Below the pieces are notes generated by a model, which saw nothing but the letters and a program-made list of their open reading frames with translations, made no database searches and was not told the DNA's origin. From Streptomyces sp. NBC_01478 (GTDB lineage Bacteria; Actinomycetota; Actinomycetes; Streptomycetales; Streptomycetaceae), in NCBI RefSeq assembly GCF_036227225.1, contig NZ_CP109444.1, positions 5,623,501 to 5,687,500 of the forward strand: a stretch of 64,000 nucleotides of DNA. Direction: 5' to 3'. Position numbers and translations under genes: made by a program. Shown here piece after piece: positions 43,401-51,941 of this stretch. Numbering within the stretch: the stretch's first letter is position 1; each line of letters opens with the position of its first letter.

Positions 43401-44483
43401 ATGGTCGGAGTCCCCTTCACCGCCGACGACTTCGACTGGTCGAAGGTCCCGGACCATCTCCTGATCACCTTCCGGATCGTCGACGAGCGGCGCCGCAAGA
43501 TCGCCGAGGACAAGGACCTGGAGGCGCTGAAGCTCCGGCTGAAGCCGAAGGCGCGGCAGGCCATCTCACAGGCGGCCGCGGCGACGGCCGAGCGCGAGGG
43601 CGGGGAGTCCCTGGAACGCAAGGGCCTGACCGACTGGTCGATCGGCACGCTGTCGCGCGTCTTCGAAACCCGCCGGGCCGGCCAGCCGGTGAAGGCGTAC
43701 CCGGCGCTGGTCGACGACGGCGACACCGTTTCCGTACGGCTCTTCGACACGGAGGAGGAGCAGGCGGAGGCGATGTGGAAGGGCACACGGCGGCTGATCG
43801 TGCGCAACATCCCGGTCAATCCGGCGAAGTTCGCGTCCGAAAAGCTCACGAACGTGCAGAAGCTCGCGCTGTCCGCGAATCCGCACGGTTCGATCCAGGC
43901 GCTGTTCGACGACTGCGCGTTGGCGGCGGCCGACAAGCTCATCGCTGACTTCGGGGGCCCGGCGTGGGACGAGGAGTCGTACCGGAAGCTGTACGAGAAG
44001 GTGCGCGCCGAGATCGTCGACACGACGGTGCGGGCCGTGGGCCAGGTGCAGCAGGTGCTGGCCGCCTGGCAGGCCTGTGAGCGCCGTCTGAAGGCGGCGA
44101 ACAGCCCGGCGCTCCTGCCGAACCTCGCGGACGTACGCGCCCAGTTGGACGCCCTCGTGAAGCCCGGGTTCGTCACGGCGGCCGGGATACGCCGGCTCCC
44201 CGACCTGATGCGCTACCTGGTGGCCGCCGACCGCCGTCTCCAGCAGATGCCGACGAGCGTCCAGCGGGACACCACGCGGATGGAGAAGGTCCACGAGATG
44301 CAGGACGAGTACGCGTGGCTCCTGGAACAACTCCCGCGGGGCCGCCCGGTCCCCTCCTCCGTCCGTGACATCCGCTGGATGATCGAGGAGCTCCGGGTCA
44401 GCTATTTCGCGCACGCGCTCGGCACGGCGTACCCGGTCTCCGACAAGCGGATCGTGAAGGCGATCGACGCGGCCGCACCGTAA
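40500..44483 (+). CDS. hrpA: ATP-dependent RNA helicase HrpA
   Basis: 1327 aa from the ATG at 40500. The DEAH-box core starts with Walker A AGETGSGKTTQIPK (112-125), then TQPRRIAARTVAER, DEAH in IIDEAHERSLNID, SAT in VITSATIDPERFS, and motif VI QRKGRCGRTSDG. The HA2/ratchet and OB-fold parts follow, and the remaining long C-terminal half (about 650-1327) matches the HrpA-specific extension. It acts on mRNA in the cytoplasm; in other bacteria HrpA has been tied to mRNA processing and to collided ribosomes. The gene sits alone between tRNA genes. Confidence 0.94.
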   Translation: MSTHPASASGTPDPGTPAAPALGDLAPRLTELTLRDAHRLGRRLEGARKIRKPEARAAVLAEIEAEVARGEERMAERRRRIPAISYPEQLPVSQKKADIAAAIRDHQVVIVAGETGSGKTTQIPKICLELGRGVRGMIGHTQPRRIAARTVAERVAEEMDTPLGEAVGWKVRFTDQVNQESTFIKLMTDGILLAEIQTDRELRAYDTIIIDEAHERSLNIDFLLGYLAQLLPKRPDLKVVITSATIDPERFSRHFGEAPIIEVSGRTYPVEVRYRPLLEDDSDDSDRDQITAICDAVEELQGEGKGDILVFLSGEREIRDTADALTKKNYRFTEVLPLYARLSHAEQHRVFQQHTGRRIVLATNVAETSLTVPGIKYVIDPGFARISRYSHRTKVQRLPIEAVSQASANQRKGRCGRTSDGICIRLYSEEDFEARPEFTDAEILRTNLASVILQMTAAGLGDIERFPFIDPPDHRNIRDGVQLLQELGALDPGEKDPRRRLTQTGRKLAQLPVDPRLARMVLEADKNGCVREVMVIAAALSIQDPRERPADKQTQADQQHARFRDETSDFLAFLNMWRYIREQQKERGSSAFRRMCKQEYLNFLRIREWQDIYSQLRTVAKQMGLQLSEDDAADQSVHLSLLAGLLSHIGMKDVKDGAKNEYLGARSAKFAIFPGSALFKKTPRFVMSAELVETSRLWARVNAKIEPEWVEPLAGHLLKRTYSEPHWEKDQAAVMAFEKVTLYGVPIIAQRKVNYGRIDPEASRELFIRNALVEGDWRTHHKFFADNRKLLTEVEELEHRARRRDILVDDETLYDFYDQRVPEHVVSGAHFDSWWKHKRHEEPELLDFERSMLINERAGDISKDDYPDSWRQGPLKFRVTYQFEPGADADGVTVHIPLHVLNQVTDEGFDWQIPGLREEVVTELIRSLPKPIRRNYVPAPNFAQRFLAAAVPLQEPLTTTMARELKRMVGVPFTADDFDWSKVPDHLLITFRIVDERRRKIAEDKDLEALKLRLKPKARQAISQAAAATAEREGGESLERKGLTDWSIGTLSRVFETRRAGQPVKAYPALVDDGDTVSVRLFDTEEEQAEAMWKGTRRLIVRNIPVNPAKFASEKLTNVQKLALSANPHGSIQALFDDCALAAADKLIADFGGPAWDEESYRKLYEKVRAEIVDTTVRAVGQVQQVLAAWQACERRLKAANSPALLPNLADVRAQLDALVKPGFVTAAGIRRLPDLMRYLVAADRRLQQMPTSVQRDTTRMEKVHEMQDEYAWLLEQLPRGRPVPSSVRDIRWMIEELRVSYFAHALGTAYPVSDKRIVKAIDAAAP

Positions 44484-44578
44484 CGGCGCCTGCACACCGG
44501 GTGAGTTCGACCAGGCGGGCCACCCTCCTGTACAGTCTCATCTCGCAGCACAACGCACCATCAAGTGCCGCGAAACCA

Positions 44579-44653
44579 GGTCCTGTGGAGCAGCTTGGAG
44601 TGCTCGCCACCCTGTCAAGGTGGAGGCCGCGGGTTCAAATCCCGTCAGGACCG
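44579..44653 (+). tRNA. tRNA-Asp (GTC), copy 2
   Basis: 75 nt, with a GTC anticodon and the same structure as the copy at 39699 with one base changed. A hairpin terminator begins 13 bases downstream. Confidence 0.93.
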
Positions 44654-44665
44654 CAGCGAACGACC

Positions 44666-44698
44666 AAGGCCCGCAACTCTCCGGAGACGCGGGCCTTA
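44666..44698 (+). terminator. Terminator after tRNA-Asp copy 2
   Basis: AAGGCCCGC and GCGGGCCTT are perfect 9-bp arms, followed by ATTCG. Confidence 0.75.
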
Positions 44699-44723
44699 TT
44701 CGTGCCCGGTCGCCAGCGAACGA

Positions 44724-44754
44724 GACCCACTTCCTTCGGGTGGTGGGTTTTTTC
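44724..44754 (+). terminator. Second terminator hairpin with T tract
   Basis: ACCCACTTCC and GGTGGTGGGT pair around a TTCG-type loop, followed by TTTTTT. It backs up the first hairpin. Confidence 0.75.
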
Positions 44755-44789
44755 GTGCGCGTACGGCGACCTGTCGGCACCGGCCCGCA

Positions 44790-44873
44790 CCATCCAGCCC
44801 GTCCGGCGTTCGAGGACGAGGCCCCTTCAGGGCCGACGCGGGGGTCTGGGGGCGCAGCCCCCAGGGACGGCAC
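44790..44873 (+). repeat. Dispersed Streptomyces repeat (family 2), plus-strand copy 2
   Basis: CCATCCAGCCCGTCCGGCGT, then TCGAGGACGAGGCCCCTTCA, and the CTGGGGGCGCAGCCCCCAGG hairpin. It is nearly identical to 40331-40409 in the same orientation. Confidence 0.85.
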
Positions 44874-44996
44874 CTCAGAGGGACGGCACCATCCCACCCC
44901 GGCACCCGGCGGAGCCTCACGCACCCTTGACGCCGCCCAGCGGTCCAGGTACCCAGAAACCAGGCCCCGTTCCCGCAGGGCCACTGGAGGTGGCGC

Positions 44997-45194
44997 ATGG
45001 CGGCTTCGGTCAGGCACGAGACGCGGGCCCTGCTCCGTGCGCATCTGTCGGCCGCCAGCTCCTACCGGCACGTGACCCCGCACTGCCCGATCTGCCACCG
45101 CCTGCAGCGCCTGGCCCTGGATTCCCCGCCCCCGCCCCCGCCACCGGAGCCCGAGGACGATCCACCGGATCAACTCCCCCAGCGCATCTCCTAG
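44997..45194 (+). CDS. Small CxxC protein (DUF6274-like)
   Basis: 65 aa from the ATG at 44997, with a perfect GGAGGT 6 bases upstream. It reads MAASVRHETRALLRAHLSAA, then HCPICHRLQRL with a CxxC that may hold a metal. The tail is Pro/Glu/Asp-rich. From memory, short proteins of this kind lie beside bldC in Streptomyces. The function is unknown. Confidence 0.7.
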   Translation: MAASVRHETRALLRAHLSAASSYRHVTPHCPICHRLQRLALDSPPPPPPPEPEDDPPDQLPQRIS

Positions 45195-45575
45195 CGCACA
45201 TACGCCAGAGGCAACAAGCCATCCGGTATGTGACGGGTGTCACCGCATAAGTTTTTGAAACGTCGGAACTTACACCTCACCTACAACTGGTCAATTTAAT
45301 ATGTGCAATTGCACTCCCACGAGGGATGGTCCACAGAAGATCCGACACCCCTCCCCAGACTCCGACAAGGTTCCTCACAGACGCCCGCGACCAGGCACAA
45401 AAAAGATCGCGCTGGACCCGGCGGAGTCCAGCGCGACCGACGACGCACCCTGTATTCACATGTCTGAAGAGCGTTGGGCGTGGGACCTGTTGGGGCAGAA
45501 CCCGCGTCGCTTGGAGCTGTGTTGTCGGGCGCCTGACCGGTTGGGGGACCAGCCGTTTCGCCCGTATTCAGTTGG
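45195..45575. other. AT-rich gap between the DUF6274-like gene and bldC
   Basis: 381 bases with no gene. 45240-45320 is unusually AT-rich and contains the perfect palindrome GTGCAATTGCAC (45303-45314). The bldC terminator lies at 45398-45437. Confidence 0.5.
45398..45437 (-). terminator. Terminator of bldC
   Basis: On the minus strand, TCGCGCTGGAC and GTCCAGCGCGA form an 11-bp stem followed by TCTTTTTTG. A classic intrinsic terminator. Confidence 0.9.
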
Positions 45576-45782
45576 TCAGGCTTCGCTGCGCTGCTGCGGA
45601 ATGCCCGCGAGCAGTGCACGGACCTCCGCCTCGCGGTAACGGCGGTGTCCGCCGAGCGTGCGAATCGAAGTGAGCTTGCCGGCCTTCGCCCACCGCGTGA
45701 CCGTCTTGGGGTCCACACGGAACATCGTGGCGACCTCAGCCGGGGTCAGCAGCGGCTCGGCATCAGGGGTGCGAGCGGTCAT
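45576..45782 (-). CDS. bldC: Developmental regulator BldC
   Basis: 68 aa from the ATG at 45782, with GAGGAGG 7 bases upstream. The sequence (LLTPAEVATMFRVDPKTVTR, then WAKAGKLTSIRTLGGHRRYR) is the single MerR-like winged-HTH domain of BldC. Known role: BldC binds DNA cooperatively as head-to-tail oligomers at direct repeats and keeps Streptomyces in vegetative growth, delaying sporulation. The minus-strand promoter region is the 491-base gap to the right. An intrinsic terminator follows. Confidence 0.97.
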   Translation of the reverse strand: MTARTPDAEPLLTPAEVATMFRVDPKTVTRWAKAGKLTSIRTLGGHRRYREAEVRALLAGIPQQRSEA

Positions 45783-46273
45783 GAGCGGCCTCCTCGGGAG
45801 AACCGAACCTTCTCGGTTCTTTCCTCTAAATTCTGCACCTTGACCCGCGTTGCCCGAAATGGCGTGTGCGGGTCGAGTCGGTTATAGGACGAACGGCTTG
45901 TCCTCGGCACTACAACTACACCATCTGTCCAACCGCGTAGGCCAAACCGATGGAATTGCCCTCCCAGGTGTCCATCAGCGACGGAAGCCGATGGACCATG
46001 CCATAGCGGACAGTCACACCACTGTGACGATCAGTCACAGGGGCGATCAGGAGTCATCCAGACCCCCCAAAGCGCGCAATGCCGAGATTCCGCCCAAAGC
46101 ATGACGGATGGAGTCCTCCCCGGACTCCTTGTCCTATTTTGGCATGAGGAGGGGCAAGCGGCGCAAGGGATCTGCACGTGCGGTCCGTCACGCTTGGCAT
46201 CAATCGTCCGGATCGGGACCTACGTCCCGTGTTGACGAACCGTAAGAATCCTATGCGCACTTGTTCGAAACTG
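45783..46273. other. Upstream region of bldC
   Basis: 491 bases without a believable gene. It contains alternating inverted half-sites (46013-46039), a GGAGTCCTCCCCGGACTCC hairpin at 46111-46129, and AT-rich stretches. It is expected to hold the bldC promoter(s). Confidence 0.55.
46013..46039. promoter_or_regulatory. Triple GTCACA/TGTGAC half-site array upstream of bldC
   Basis: GTCACA (46013-46018), TGTGAC (46023-46028) and GTCACA (46034-46039) alternate in orientation and are separated by 4 and 5 bases. The pairs form two overlapping palindromes. The half-sites resemble Crp-type TGTGA, but the spacing does not match the 6-base rule. Confidence 0.4.
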
Positions 46274-47119
46274 TCAGTTCGCCGAGCGCCGGTCCCTGAC
46301 CGACCGCCAGCGCTCCACGAGCCGCCCGTACGCCTCGCCCGCCGCCGGCCCGTCCCCGACCCGCAGCGCCTCGATGCCGGCCGCCACGTCCGCCGCCGAG
46401 TGGTCGTCCTCCAGCTCGCCGGCCGGCACGACGTGCACGAGCCCGCCGTAGTCCAGCTCGACCAGGGACCGCGGATGGAACTCCTCCAGCCAGCGCCCCA
46501 CGTCCACCAGACCGTCGATCAGCGGCCCGTCGTCGATCGCGTCCTTCAGCGTCCGCAGCGCCCGCGCCGTGCGCCGCCGCGCCTGCACCATGGGCGTCCG
46601 GTACCGGAGCATCGGCGGATCGTCCCCGGCGGCCTTGTCGTAGCGCCGCTCCTCGTCCCCGACGAGCACGAACCAGTTCAGCGGCACCTGCCAGGTCGCC
46701 GTCCGGATCCACGGCCGGGCGTCCGGATTCCGGGCCAGCCAGCGCTCGTAGTCCTGGGTCGCCTGGTGCCGTACGAGCGGCGGCAGTACGGCGTCCAGGA
46801 CCGACGGCGGAAGCTCCTCCGCGAGGTCTCCCAGGGCCTGCCAGCCGCGCAGCCGGGTGCGCCAGGGGCAGACGCAGACCACGCCGTCGACCTCCACCAC
46901 GAAGGCGTCGGCGCTCTCGTGCACCGGCACCGGGACCGGCGGGGTGGGCAGCAAGTCGGCCAGCGCCCGGCGCAGTTCGTCCTGGTACGACGGACGGTCC
47001 GGGCGGCGGGCGTAACGCTCCCAGTGGCCGCGCTCCGGCTCCGGGAAAGCGGCCAGCGGTTCATAGACCCGTAGATAGGTCGCGTACGGGACGGTCACCG
47101 AGGACACCTTCTTGGGCAC
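46274..47119 (-). CDS. Conserved Streptomyces protein of unknown function
   Basis: 281 aa from the GTG at 47119, with GGGAGC upstream. The protein is soluble and has no recognised domain. It begins [20 protein letters not shown] and has conserved-looking tryptophan-rich patches ([40 protein letters not shown]). A homologue is next to bldC and vdh in other Streptomyces, from memory. It is divergent from vdh across about 220 bases. Confidence 0.7.
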   Translation of the reverse strand: MPKKVSSVTVPYATYLRVYEPLAAFPEPERGHWERYARRPDRPSYQDELRRALADLLPTPPVPVPVHESADAFVVEVDGVVCVCPWRTRLRGWQALGDLAEELPPSVLDAVLPPLVRHQATQDYERWLARNPDARPWIRTATWQVPLNWFVLVGDEERRYDKAAGDDPPMLRYRTPMVQARRRTARALRTLKDAIDDGPLIDGLVDVGRWLEEFHPRSLVELDYGGLVHVVPAGELEDDHSAADVAAGIEALRVGDGPAAGEAYGRLVERWRSVRDRRSAN

Positions 47120-47341
47120 GCCTGCTCCCTCCCCCGCCGTCCGCCAGGAAAACCTCCGGAACCCGCTCACAAACGCGCGGGAAAACTATGCAAATCGTCG
47201 CACGATCACCCCTCTTCGGTAGGTGATCCTGAACACTGCACGGATGGCGGCCGCACGCAGGCTCTACGCTCATGCCACGGCACCCGCCACCCCTACGGGA
47301 GCCTGTCTCCAACCGCCGCCACTCACCCAGGAGTCACCACC

Positions 47342-48433
47342 GTGACCGACGTAGACAACGGCGTCCTGCACACCCTGTTCCACTCGGACCAGGGCGGTCA
47401 TGAGCAAGTCGTGCTCTGCCAGGACCGGGCCAGCGGCCTCAAGGCCGTCATCGCCATCCACAACACCGCGCTGGGCCCCGCTCTGGGCGGCACGCGCTTC
47501 TACCCGTACGCGAGCGAGGCCGACGCCGTCGCCGACGCGCTCAACCTCGCCCGCGGGATGTCGTACAAGAACGCCATGGCCGGCCTGGACCACGGCGGCG
47601 GGAAAGCCGTGATCATCGGTGACCCGGAGCGCGACAAGACCGAGGAACTGCTGCTCGCCTACGGCCGGTTCGTGGCCTCGCTGGGCGGGCGGTACGTCAC
47701 CGCGTGCGACGTCGGCACGTATGTCGCCGACATGGACGTCGTGGCGCGCGAGTGCCGCTGGACGACCGGCCGCTCTCCGGAGAACGGCGGCGCGGGCGAC
47801 TCCTCCGTACTGACCGCCTTCGGCGTCTTCCAGGGCATGCGGGCCAGCGCCCGGCACCTGTGGGGCAACCCGTCGCTGCGCGGCCGTACGGTCGGCATCG
47901 CGGGCGTCGGCAAGGTCGGGCACCACCTGGTGGAGCACCTGCGGGACGAGGGCGCCGAGGTCGTGATCACGGACGTGCGCGAGGAGTCCGTGCGACGGAT
48001 CCTCGACAAGCACCCGACCGGTGTGCGGGCCGTCGCGGACACGGAGGCGCTGATCCGGGTCGAGGGGCTCGACGTCTACGCCCCCTGCGCGCTCGGCGGA
48101 GCCCTGAACGACCGGACCGTGCCGGTGCTGACCGCCAAGGTGGTGTGCGGCGCGGCCAACAACCAGTTGGAGCACCCGGGCGTCGAGAAGGACCTCGCCG
48201 ACCGCGGGATCCTCTACGCGCCGGACTACGTGGTGAACGCCGGCGGGGTGATCCAGGTCGCCGACGAGCTGCACGGGTTCGATTTCGAGCGGTGCAAGGC
48301 GAAGGCCGCGAAGATCTACGACACCACGCTGGCCATATTCGCACGTGCGAAGGACGACGGTATTCCGCCGGCCGCCGCGGCCGACCGGATCGCCGAGCAG
48401 CGCATGCACGAGGCGGCTGCCGGGAACAGGTGA
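47342..48433 (+). CDS. vdh: Valine dehydrogenase (branched-chain amino acid dehydrogenase)
   Basis: 363 aa from the GTG at 47342. It is a Glu/Leu/Phe/Val dehydrogenase: the substrate part has [21 protein letters not shown] sequence ([20 protein letters not shown]) and the catalytic Lys in [19 protein letters not shown]. The NAD-binding part has [17 protein letters not shown]. It deaminates valine, leucine and isoleucine to 2-oxo acids with NAD. Those acids feed branched fatty acids and polyketide starters in Streptomyces. Vdh enzymes of the genus are near this length. Confidence 0.95.
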   Translation: MTDVDNGVLHTLFHSDQGGHEQVVLCQDRASGLKAVIAIHNTALGPALGGTRFYPYASEADAVADALNLARGMSYKNAMAGLDHGGGKAVIIGDPERDKTEELLLAYGRFVASLGGRYVTACDVGTYVADMDVVARECRWTTGRSPENGGAGDSSVLTAFGVFQGMRASARHLWGNPSLRGRTVGIAGVGKVGHHLVEHLRDEGAEVVITDVREESVRRILDKHPTGVRAVADTEALIRVEGLDVYAPCALGGALNDRTVPVLTAKVVCGAANNQLEHPGVEKDLADRGILYAPDYVVNAGGVIQVADELHGFDFERCKAKAAKIYDTTLAIFARAKDDGIPPAAAADRIAEQRMHEAAAGNR

Positions 48434-48439
48434 GCGGTA

Positions 48440-48485
48440 CCCGCCGGCGAGGACTTAGAGAGAACTCTCACGTTCGTCGGCGGGT
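48440..48485 (+). terminator. Hairpin after vdh
   Basis: CCGCCGGCGA and TCGTCGGCGG pair, with a smaller AGAG/CTCT stem inside. It starts 7 bases after the stop. Confidence 0.6.
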
Positions 48486-48707
48486 CGCCTGCCAAGAAGT
48501 GGTTAAAATCGCGGTTGACCAGCGAGTACAGGGCACCTCGCGGGTCCTGGAGCCCGGCACGTGCTGCGGGCGACGTACCGTATGGGCGCGGGCTCAGGTA
48601 CCGTGGAAGCCCTACGGACCGGTCTCTCCACGGAGAGTCCGTTCCAGATCATGAACGCGTGTCAAGACTCTGAGGCCACCGAGCCTCGTATCCGAGGGGG
48701 TCGAGCC

Positions 48708-48965
48708 ATGGGGCGCGGCCGGGCAAAGGCCAAGCAGACGAAGGTCGCCCGCCAGCTGAAGTACAGCAGCGGCGGGACTGACCTCTCGCGTCTGGCCAAT
48801 GAGCTGGGCGCTTCGACTTCGAGCCAGCCGCCGAATGGCGAGCCGTTCGAAGACGACGACGAGGAAGAAGACGACCCGTACGCTCAGTACGCGGATCTCT
48901 ATAACGACGATGACGAGGACGAGGACGACGAGTCCGGTCCCCAGTCTCAACGTCGCGGCGCTTGA
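48708..48965 (+). CDS. DUF3073 protein
   Basis: 85 aa from the ATG at 48708, with GAGGGGG upstream. A conserved basic head, MGRGRAKAKQTKVARQLKYS, is followed by a very acidic tail (EDDDEEEDDPYAQYADLYND). The pattern matches the actinobacterial DUF3073 family, usually next to purM/purF as here (purM converges on it). The function is unknown. The charge pattern suggests nucleic-acid or protein binding. Confidence 0.9.
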   Translation: MGRGRAKAKQTKVARQLKYSSGGTDLSRLANELGASTSSQPPNGEPFEDDDEEEDDPYAQYADLYNDDDEDEDDESGPQSQRRGA

Positions 48966-49016
48966 CGCAACAGCGTCCCTCGCAGTTTCCGCCATTTCCG
49001 GAACAACTGCACTTCA

Positions 49017-49050
49017 CCCGGTCCGGGGCAACACCGCCGGACCGGGTTTT
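49017..49050 (+). terminator. Terminator between DUF3073 and purM
   Basis: CCCGGTCCGG and CCGGACCGGG are perfect 10-bp arms, followed by TTTTG on the plus strand. Confidence 0.85.
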
Positions 49051-49081
49051 GTGCTGCCGTTCGTCAGGCGGCTGCCCTTGA

Positions 49082-50146
49082 TCAGGCCGAGTAGTCGCCA
49101 ACCATTTCCGCACCGGTGGTGTGGTCGCCGCGCTCGGTGATCTCGCCGGCGACCCATGCCTCGACCCCGCGGTCGGCCAGGGTCTCCAGAGCCACGTCCG
49201 CGGACTCCTCGGGCACGATCGCGATCATGCCGACGCCCATGTTCAGGGTCTTCTCCAGCTCCAGGCGCTCGACCCGGCCGGTCTTCCCGACGAGGTCGAA
49301 GATCGGCGCCGGGGTCCAGGTGGAGCGGTCCACGATCGCGTGCAGGTCGTCCGGGATCACCCGGGCGAGGTTCGCGGCGAGTCCGCCGCCGGTGACGTGC
49401 GAGAAGGCGTGCACGTCGGTCGTACGGGTCAGCGCCAGGCAGTCCAGCGAGTAGATCTTGGTGGGCACGAGGAGTTCCTCGCCAAGCGTGCGGCCGAGTT
49501 CCTCGACGCGCGCCTCCAGGTCGAGACCGGCCTGGTCGAGGAGCACATGCCGGACGAGCGAGTACCCGTTCGAGTGAAGTCCCGAGGACGCCATCGCGAT
49601 GACCGCGTCACCCGTGCGGATGCGATCCGCGCCGAGCAGCCGGTCGGCCTCCACGGCGCCCGTACCGGCGCCGGCGACGTCGAAGTCGTCCGGGCCCAGT
49701 AGGCCGGGGTGTTCGGCGGTCTCACCGCCGACCAGGGCGCAGCCTGCCAGCACACAGCCCTCGGCGATGCCCTTGACGATGGCCGCGACACGCTCGGGGT
49801 GCACCTTGCCGACGCAGATGTAGTCGGTCATGAAGAGCGGCTCCGCGCCGCACACCACGATGTCGTCCATGACCATCGCGACCAGGTCGTGGCCAATCGT
49901 GTCGTAGACGCCGAGGCGGCGGGCGATGTCGACCTTCGTGCCGACGCCGTCCGTGGCGGAGGCGAGCAGGGGGCGCTCGAACCGCTTGAGGGCGGAGGCG
50001 TCGAAGAGCCCGGCGAAGCCGCCGAGGCCACCGAGGACCTCTGGGCGATGGGTCTTCTTCACCCACTCCTTCATGAGTTCTACGGCGCGGTCGCCCGCTT
50101 CGATGTCGACGCCTGCGCTGGCGTAGCTGGCACTGGTCTCAGACAT
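49082..50146 (-). CDS. purM: Phosphoribosylformylglycinamidine cyclo-ligase
   Basis: 354 aa from the ATG at 50146 (MSETSASYASAGVDIEAGDR). It has the AIR synthase fold: ASATDGVGTKVDIARRLGVY, DLVAMVMDDIVVCGAEPLFM, and GGETAEHPGLLGPDDFDVAG. It closes the imidazole ring of FGAM to AIR using ATP, step five of purine synthesis. It starts 37 bases after purF and lies in the same operon. Confidence 0.96.
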   Translation of the reverse strand: MSETSASYASAGVDIEAGDRAVELMKEWVKKTHRPEVLGGLGGFAGLFDASALKRFERPLLASATDGVGTKVDIARRLGVYDTIGHDLVAMVMDDIVVCGAEPLFMTDYICVGKVHPERVAAIVKGIAEGCVLAGCALVGGETAEHPGLLGPDDFDVAGAGTGAVEADRLLGADRIRTGDAVIAMASSGLHSNGYSLVRHVLLDQAGLDLEARVEELGRTLGEELLVPTKIYSLDCLALTRTTDVHAFSHVTGGGLAANLARVIPDDLHAIVDRSTWTPAPIFDLVGKTGRVERLELEKTLNMGVGMIAIVPEESADVALETLADRGVEAWVAGEITERGDHTTGAEMVGDYSA

Positions 50147-50183
50147 TGCCTGGGATCTTTCGCGTTGAGTGGTGCGGCGGGGC

Positions 50184-51710
50184 TTACGGGCGACGGATCG
50201 CGTCGGCCGCGGCCGTGGCGGCCGGACCGGCCGCCAGCTCGGTCTCCAGGAGCTGCTTGCCGAGCAGCTCGGGGTCCGGGAGGTCCATCGGGTACTCGCC
50301 GTCGAAGCAGGCGCGGCACAGGTTCGGCTTGGCGATGGTGGTCGCCTCGATCATGCCGTCGAGCGAGATGTACGACAGGGAGTCGGCGCCGAGCGAGGTG
50401 CCGATCTCGTCGATGGTCATGCCGTTGGCGATGAGTTCCGCGCGGGTGGCGAAGTCGATGCCGAAGAAGCAGGGCCACTTCACGGGCGGCGAGGAGATCC
50501 GGATGTGGACCTCGGCGGCGCCGGCCTCGCGGAGCATGCGCACCAGCGCCCGCTGGGTGTTGCCGCGCACGATCGAGTCGTCGACGACGACCAGGCGCTT
50601 GCCCTTGATGACTTCCTTCAGCGGATTCAGCTTCAGGCGGATGCCGAGCTGCCGGATGGTCTGCGAAGGCTGGATGAACGTACGGCCGACGTAGGCGTTC
50701 TTCACCAGACCCGCACCGAACGGGATGCCCGAGGCCTCCGCGTAGCCGATGGCGGCCGGGGTGCCGGACTCCGGAGTCGCTATGACCAGATCGGCGTCGA
50801 CCGGAGCTTCTTTGGCGAGTTTCCGGCCCATCTCGACACGGGAGAGGTAGACGTTCCGCCCGGCGATGTCGGTGTCGGGGCGGGCGAGATAGACGTACTC
50901 GAAGACGCAGCCCTTGGGCTTCGCTTCCGCGAATCGGGACGTCCGCAGGCCGTTCTCGTCGATGGCGACGAACTCGCCCGGCTCGATCTCGCGGACGTAG
51001 GCCGCGCCGCAGATGTCGAGGGCGGCGGACTCGGAGGCGACGACCCAGCCGCGCTCCAGGCGGCCGAGGACCAGCGGGCGGATGCCCTGGGGGTCGCGGG
51101 CCGCGTAGAGGGTGTGCTCGTTCATGAAGACGAGCGAGAAGGCGCCCTTGACCTGCGGGAGGACCGTGTGAGCGGCCTCCTCGATGGTCAGCGGCTTGCC
51201 GTTCTCGTCGACCTGGGCCGCGAGGAGCGCGGTGAGGAGGTCGGTGTCGTTGGTGGCCGCGACGCGGGGCGTACGGCCTTCCTGCTTGGGGAGGTCGGCG
51301 ACCATCTCCGCGAGCTGCGCGGTGTTGACCAGGTTGCCGTTGTGGCCGAGCGCGATCGAACCGTGCGCGGTGGCGCGGAACGTCGGCTGGGCGTTCTCCC
51401 ACACGGAGGCACCGGTGGTCGAGTAGCGGGCGTGACCGACCGCGATATGACCTAGGAGCGAACCGAGCGAGGTCTCGTCGAAGACCTGGGAGACCAGGCC
51501 CATGTCCTTGAAGACGAGGATCTGCGAGCCGTTGCTGACCGCGATTCCCGCGGATTCCTGGCCTCGATGCTGGAGGGCGTAGAGCCCGAAGTAAGTGAGC
51601 TTGGCGACCTCTTCACCGGGAGCCCAGACTCCGAAGACGCCGCAAGCGTCCTGGGGTCCTTTCTCGCCGGGGAGCAGATCATGACTGAGTCGACCGTCAC
51701 CACGTGGCAC
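50184..51710 (-). CDS. purF: Amidophosphoribosyltransferase
   Basis: 508 aa from the GTG at 51710. A short propeptide (PRGDGRLSHDLLPGEKGPQD) is removed to expose the N-terminal Cys in ACGVFGVWAPGEEV. The glutaminase part holds QHRGQESAGIAVS. The phosphoribosyltransferase part ends in the PRPP loop VVVDDSIVRGNTQRAL. It makes phosphoribosylamine from PRPP and glutamine, the first and controlled step of purine synthesis. The longer open frame to 51881 lacks family likeness. Upstream, a 231-base space separates it from the next gene. Confidence 0.96.
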   Translation of the reverse strand: MPRGDGRLSHDLLPGEKGPQDACGVFGVWAPGEEVAKLTYFGLYALQHRGQESAGIAVSNGSQILVFKDMGLVSQVFDETSLGSLLGHIAVGHARYSTTGASVWENAQPTFRATAHGSIALGHNGNLVNTAQLAEMVADLPKQEGRTPRVAATNDTDLLTALLAAQVDENGKPLTIEEAAHTVLPQVKGAFSLVFMNEHTLYAARDPQGIRPLVLGRLERGWVVASESAALDICGAAYVREIEPGEFVAIDENGLRTSRFAEAKPKGCVFEYVYLARPDTDIAGRNVYLSRVEMGRKLAKEAPVDADLVIATPESGTPAAIGYAEASGIPFGAGLVKNAYVGRTFIQPSQTIRQLGIRLKLNPLKEVIKGKRLVVVDDSIVRGNTQRALVRMLREAGAAEVHIRISSPPVKWPCFFGIDFATRAELIANGMTIDEIGTSLGADSLSYISLDGMIEATTIAKPNLCRACFDGEYPMDLPDPELLGKQLLETELAAGPAATAAADAIRRP

Positions 51711-51941
51711 GCCACCGAGTGTAGGCGAGATCGACCACTGGTCCGAATTCGGGTTACGCGGCTGTAATGGATCACTCGGTCCCGGTACCGCTCTCACCAG
51801 CGGAAACGCCGGGAGCGGTGCCGGGACGGTCGCGCTTCCCACCGTATGAGGTGAGCCGTCGCACATCCTGGCGCAGCGCAATCGGGTCGTTGGCGGGGCG
51901 CTGTCGGGTCTCAGTCGGGTCGCTGCCGGGTCGTTGTCTGG

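Noticed and set aside
46022..46040. Crp binding site
   Set aside because: TGTGA and TCACA are separated by 7 rather than 6 bases, and the site is part of an alternating array; listed only as palindromes.
45850..46104. 84-codon plus-strand frame upstream of bldC
   Set aside because: No ribosome site or family likeness, and codon third positions do not show the usual G/C bias.
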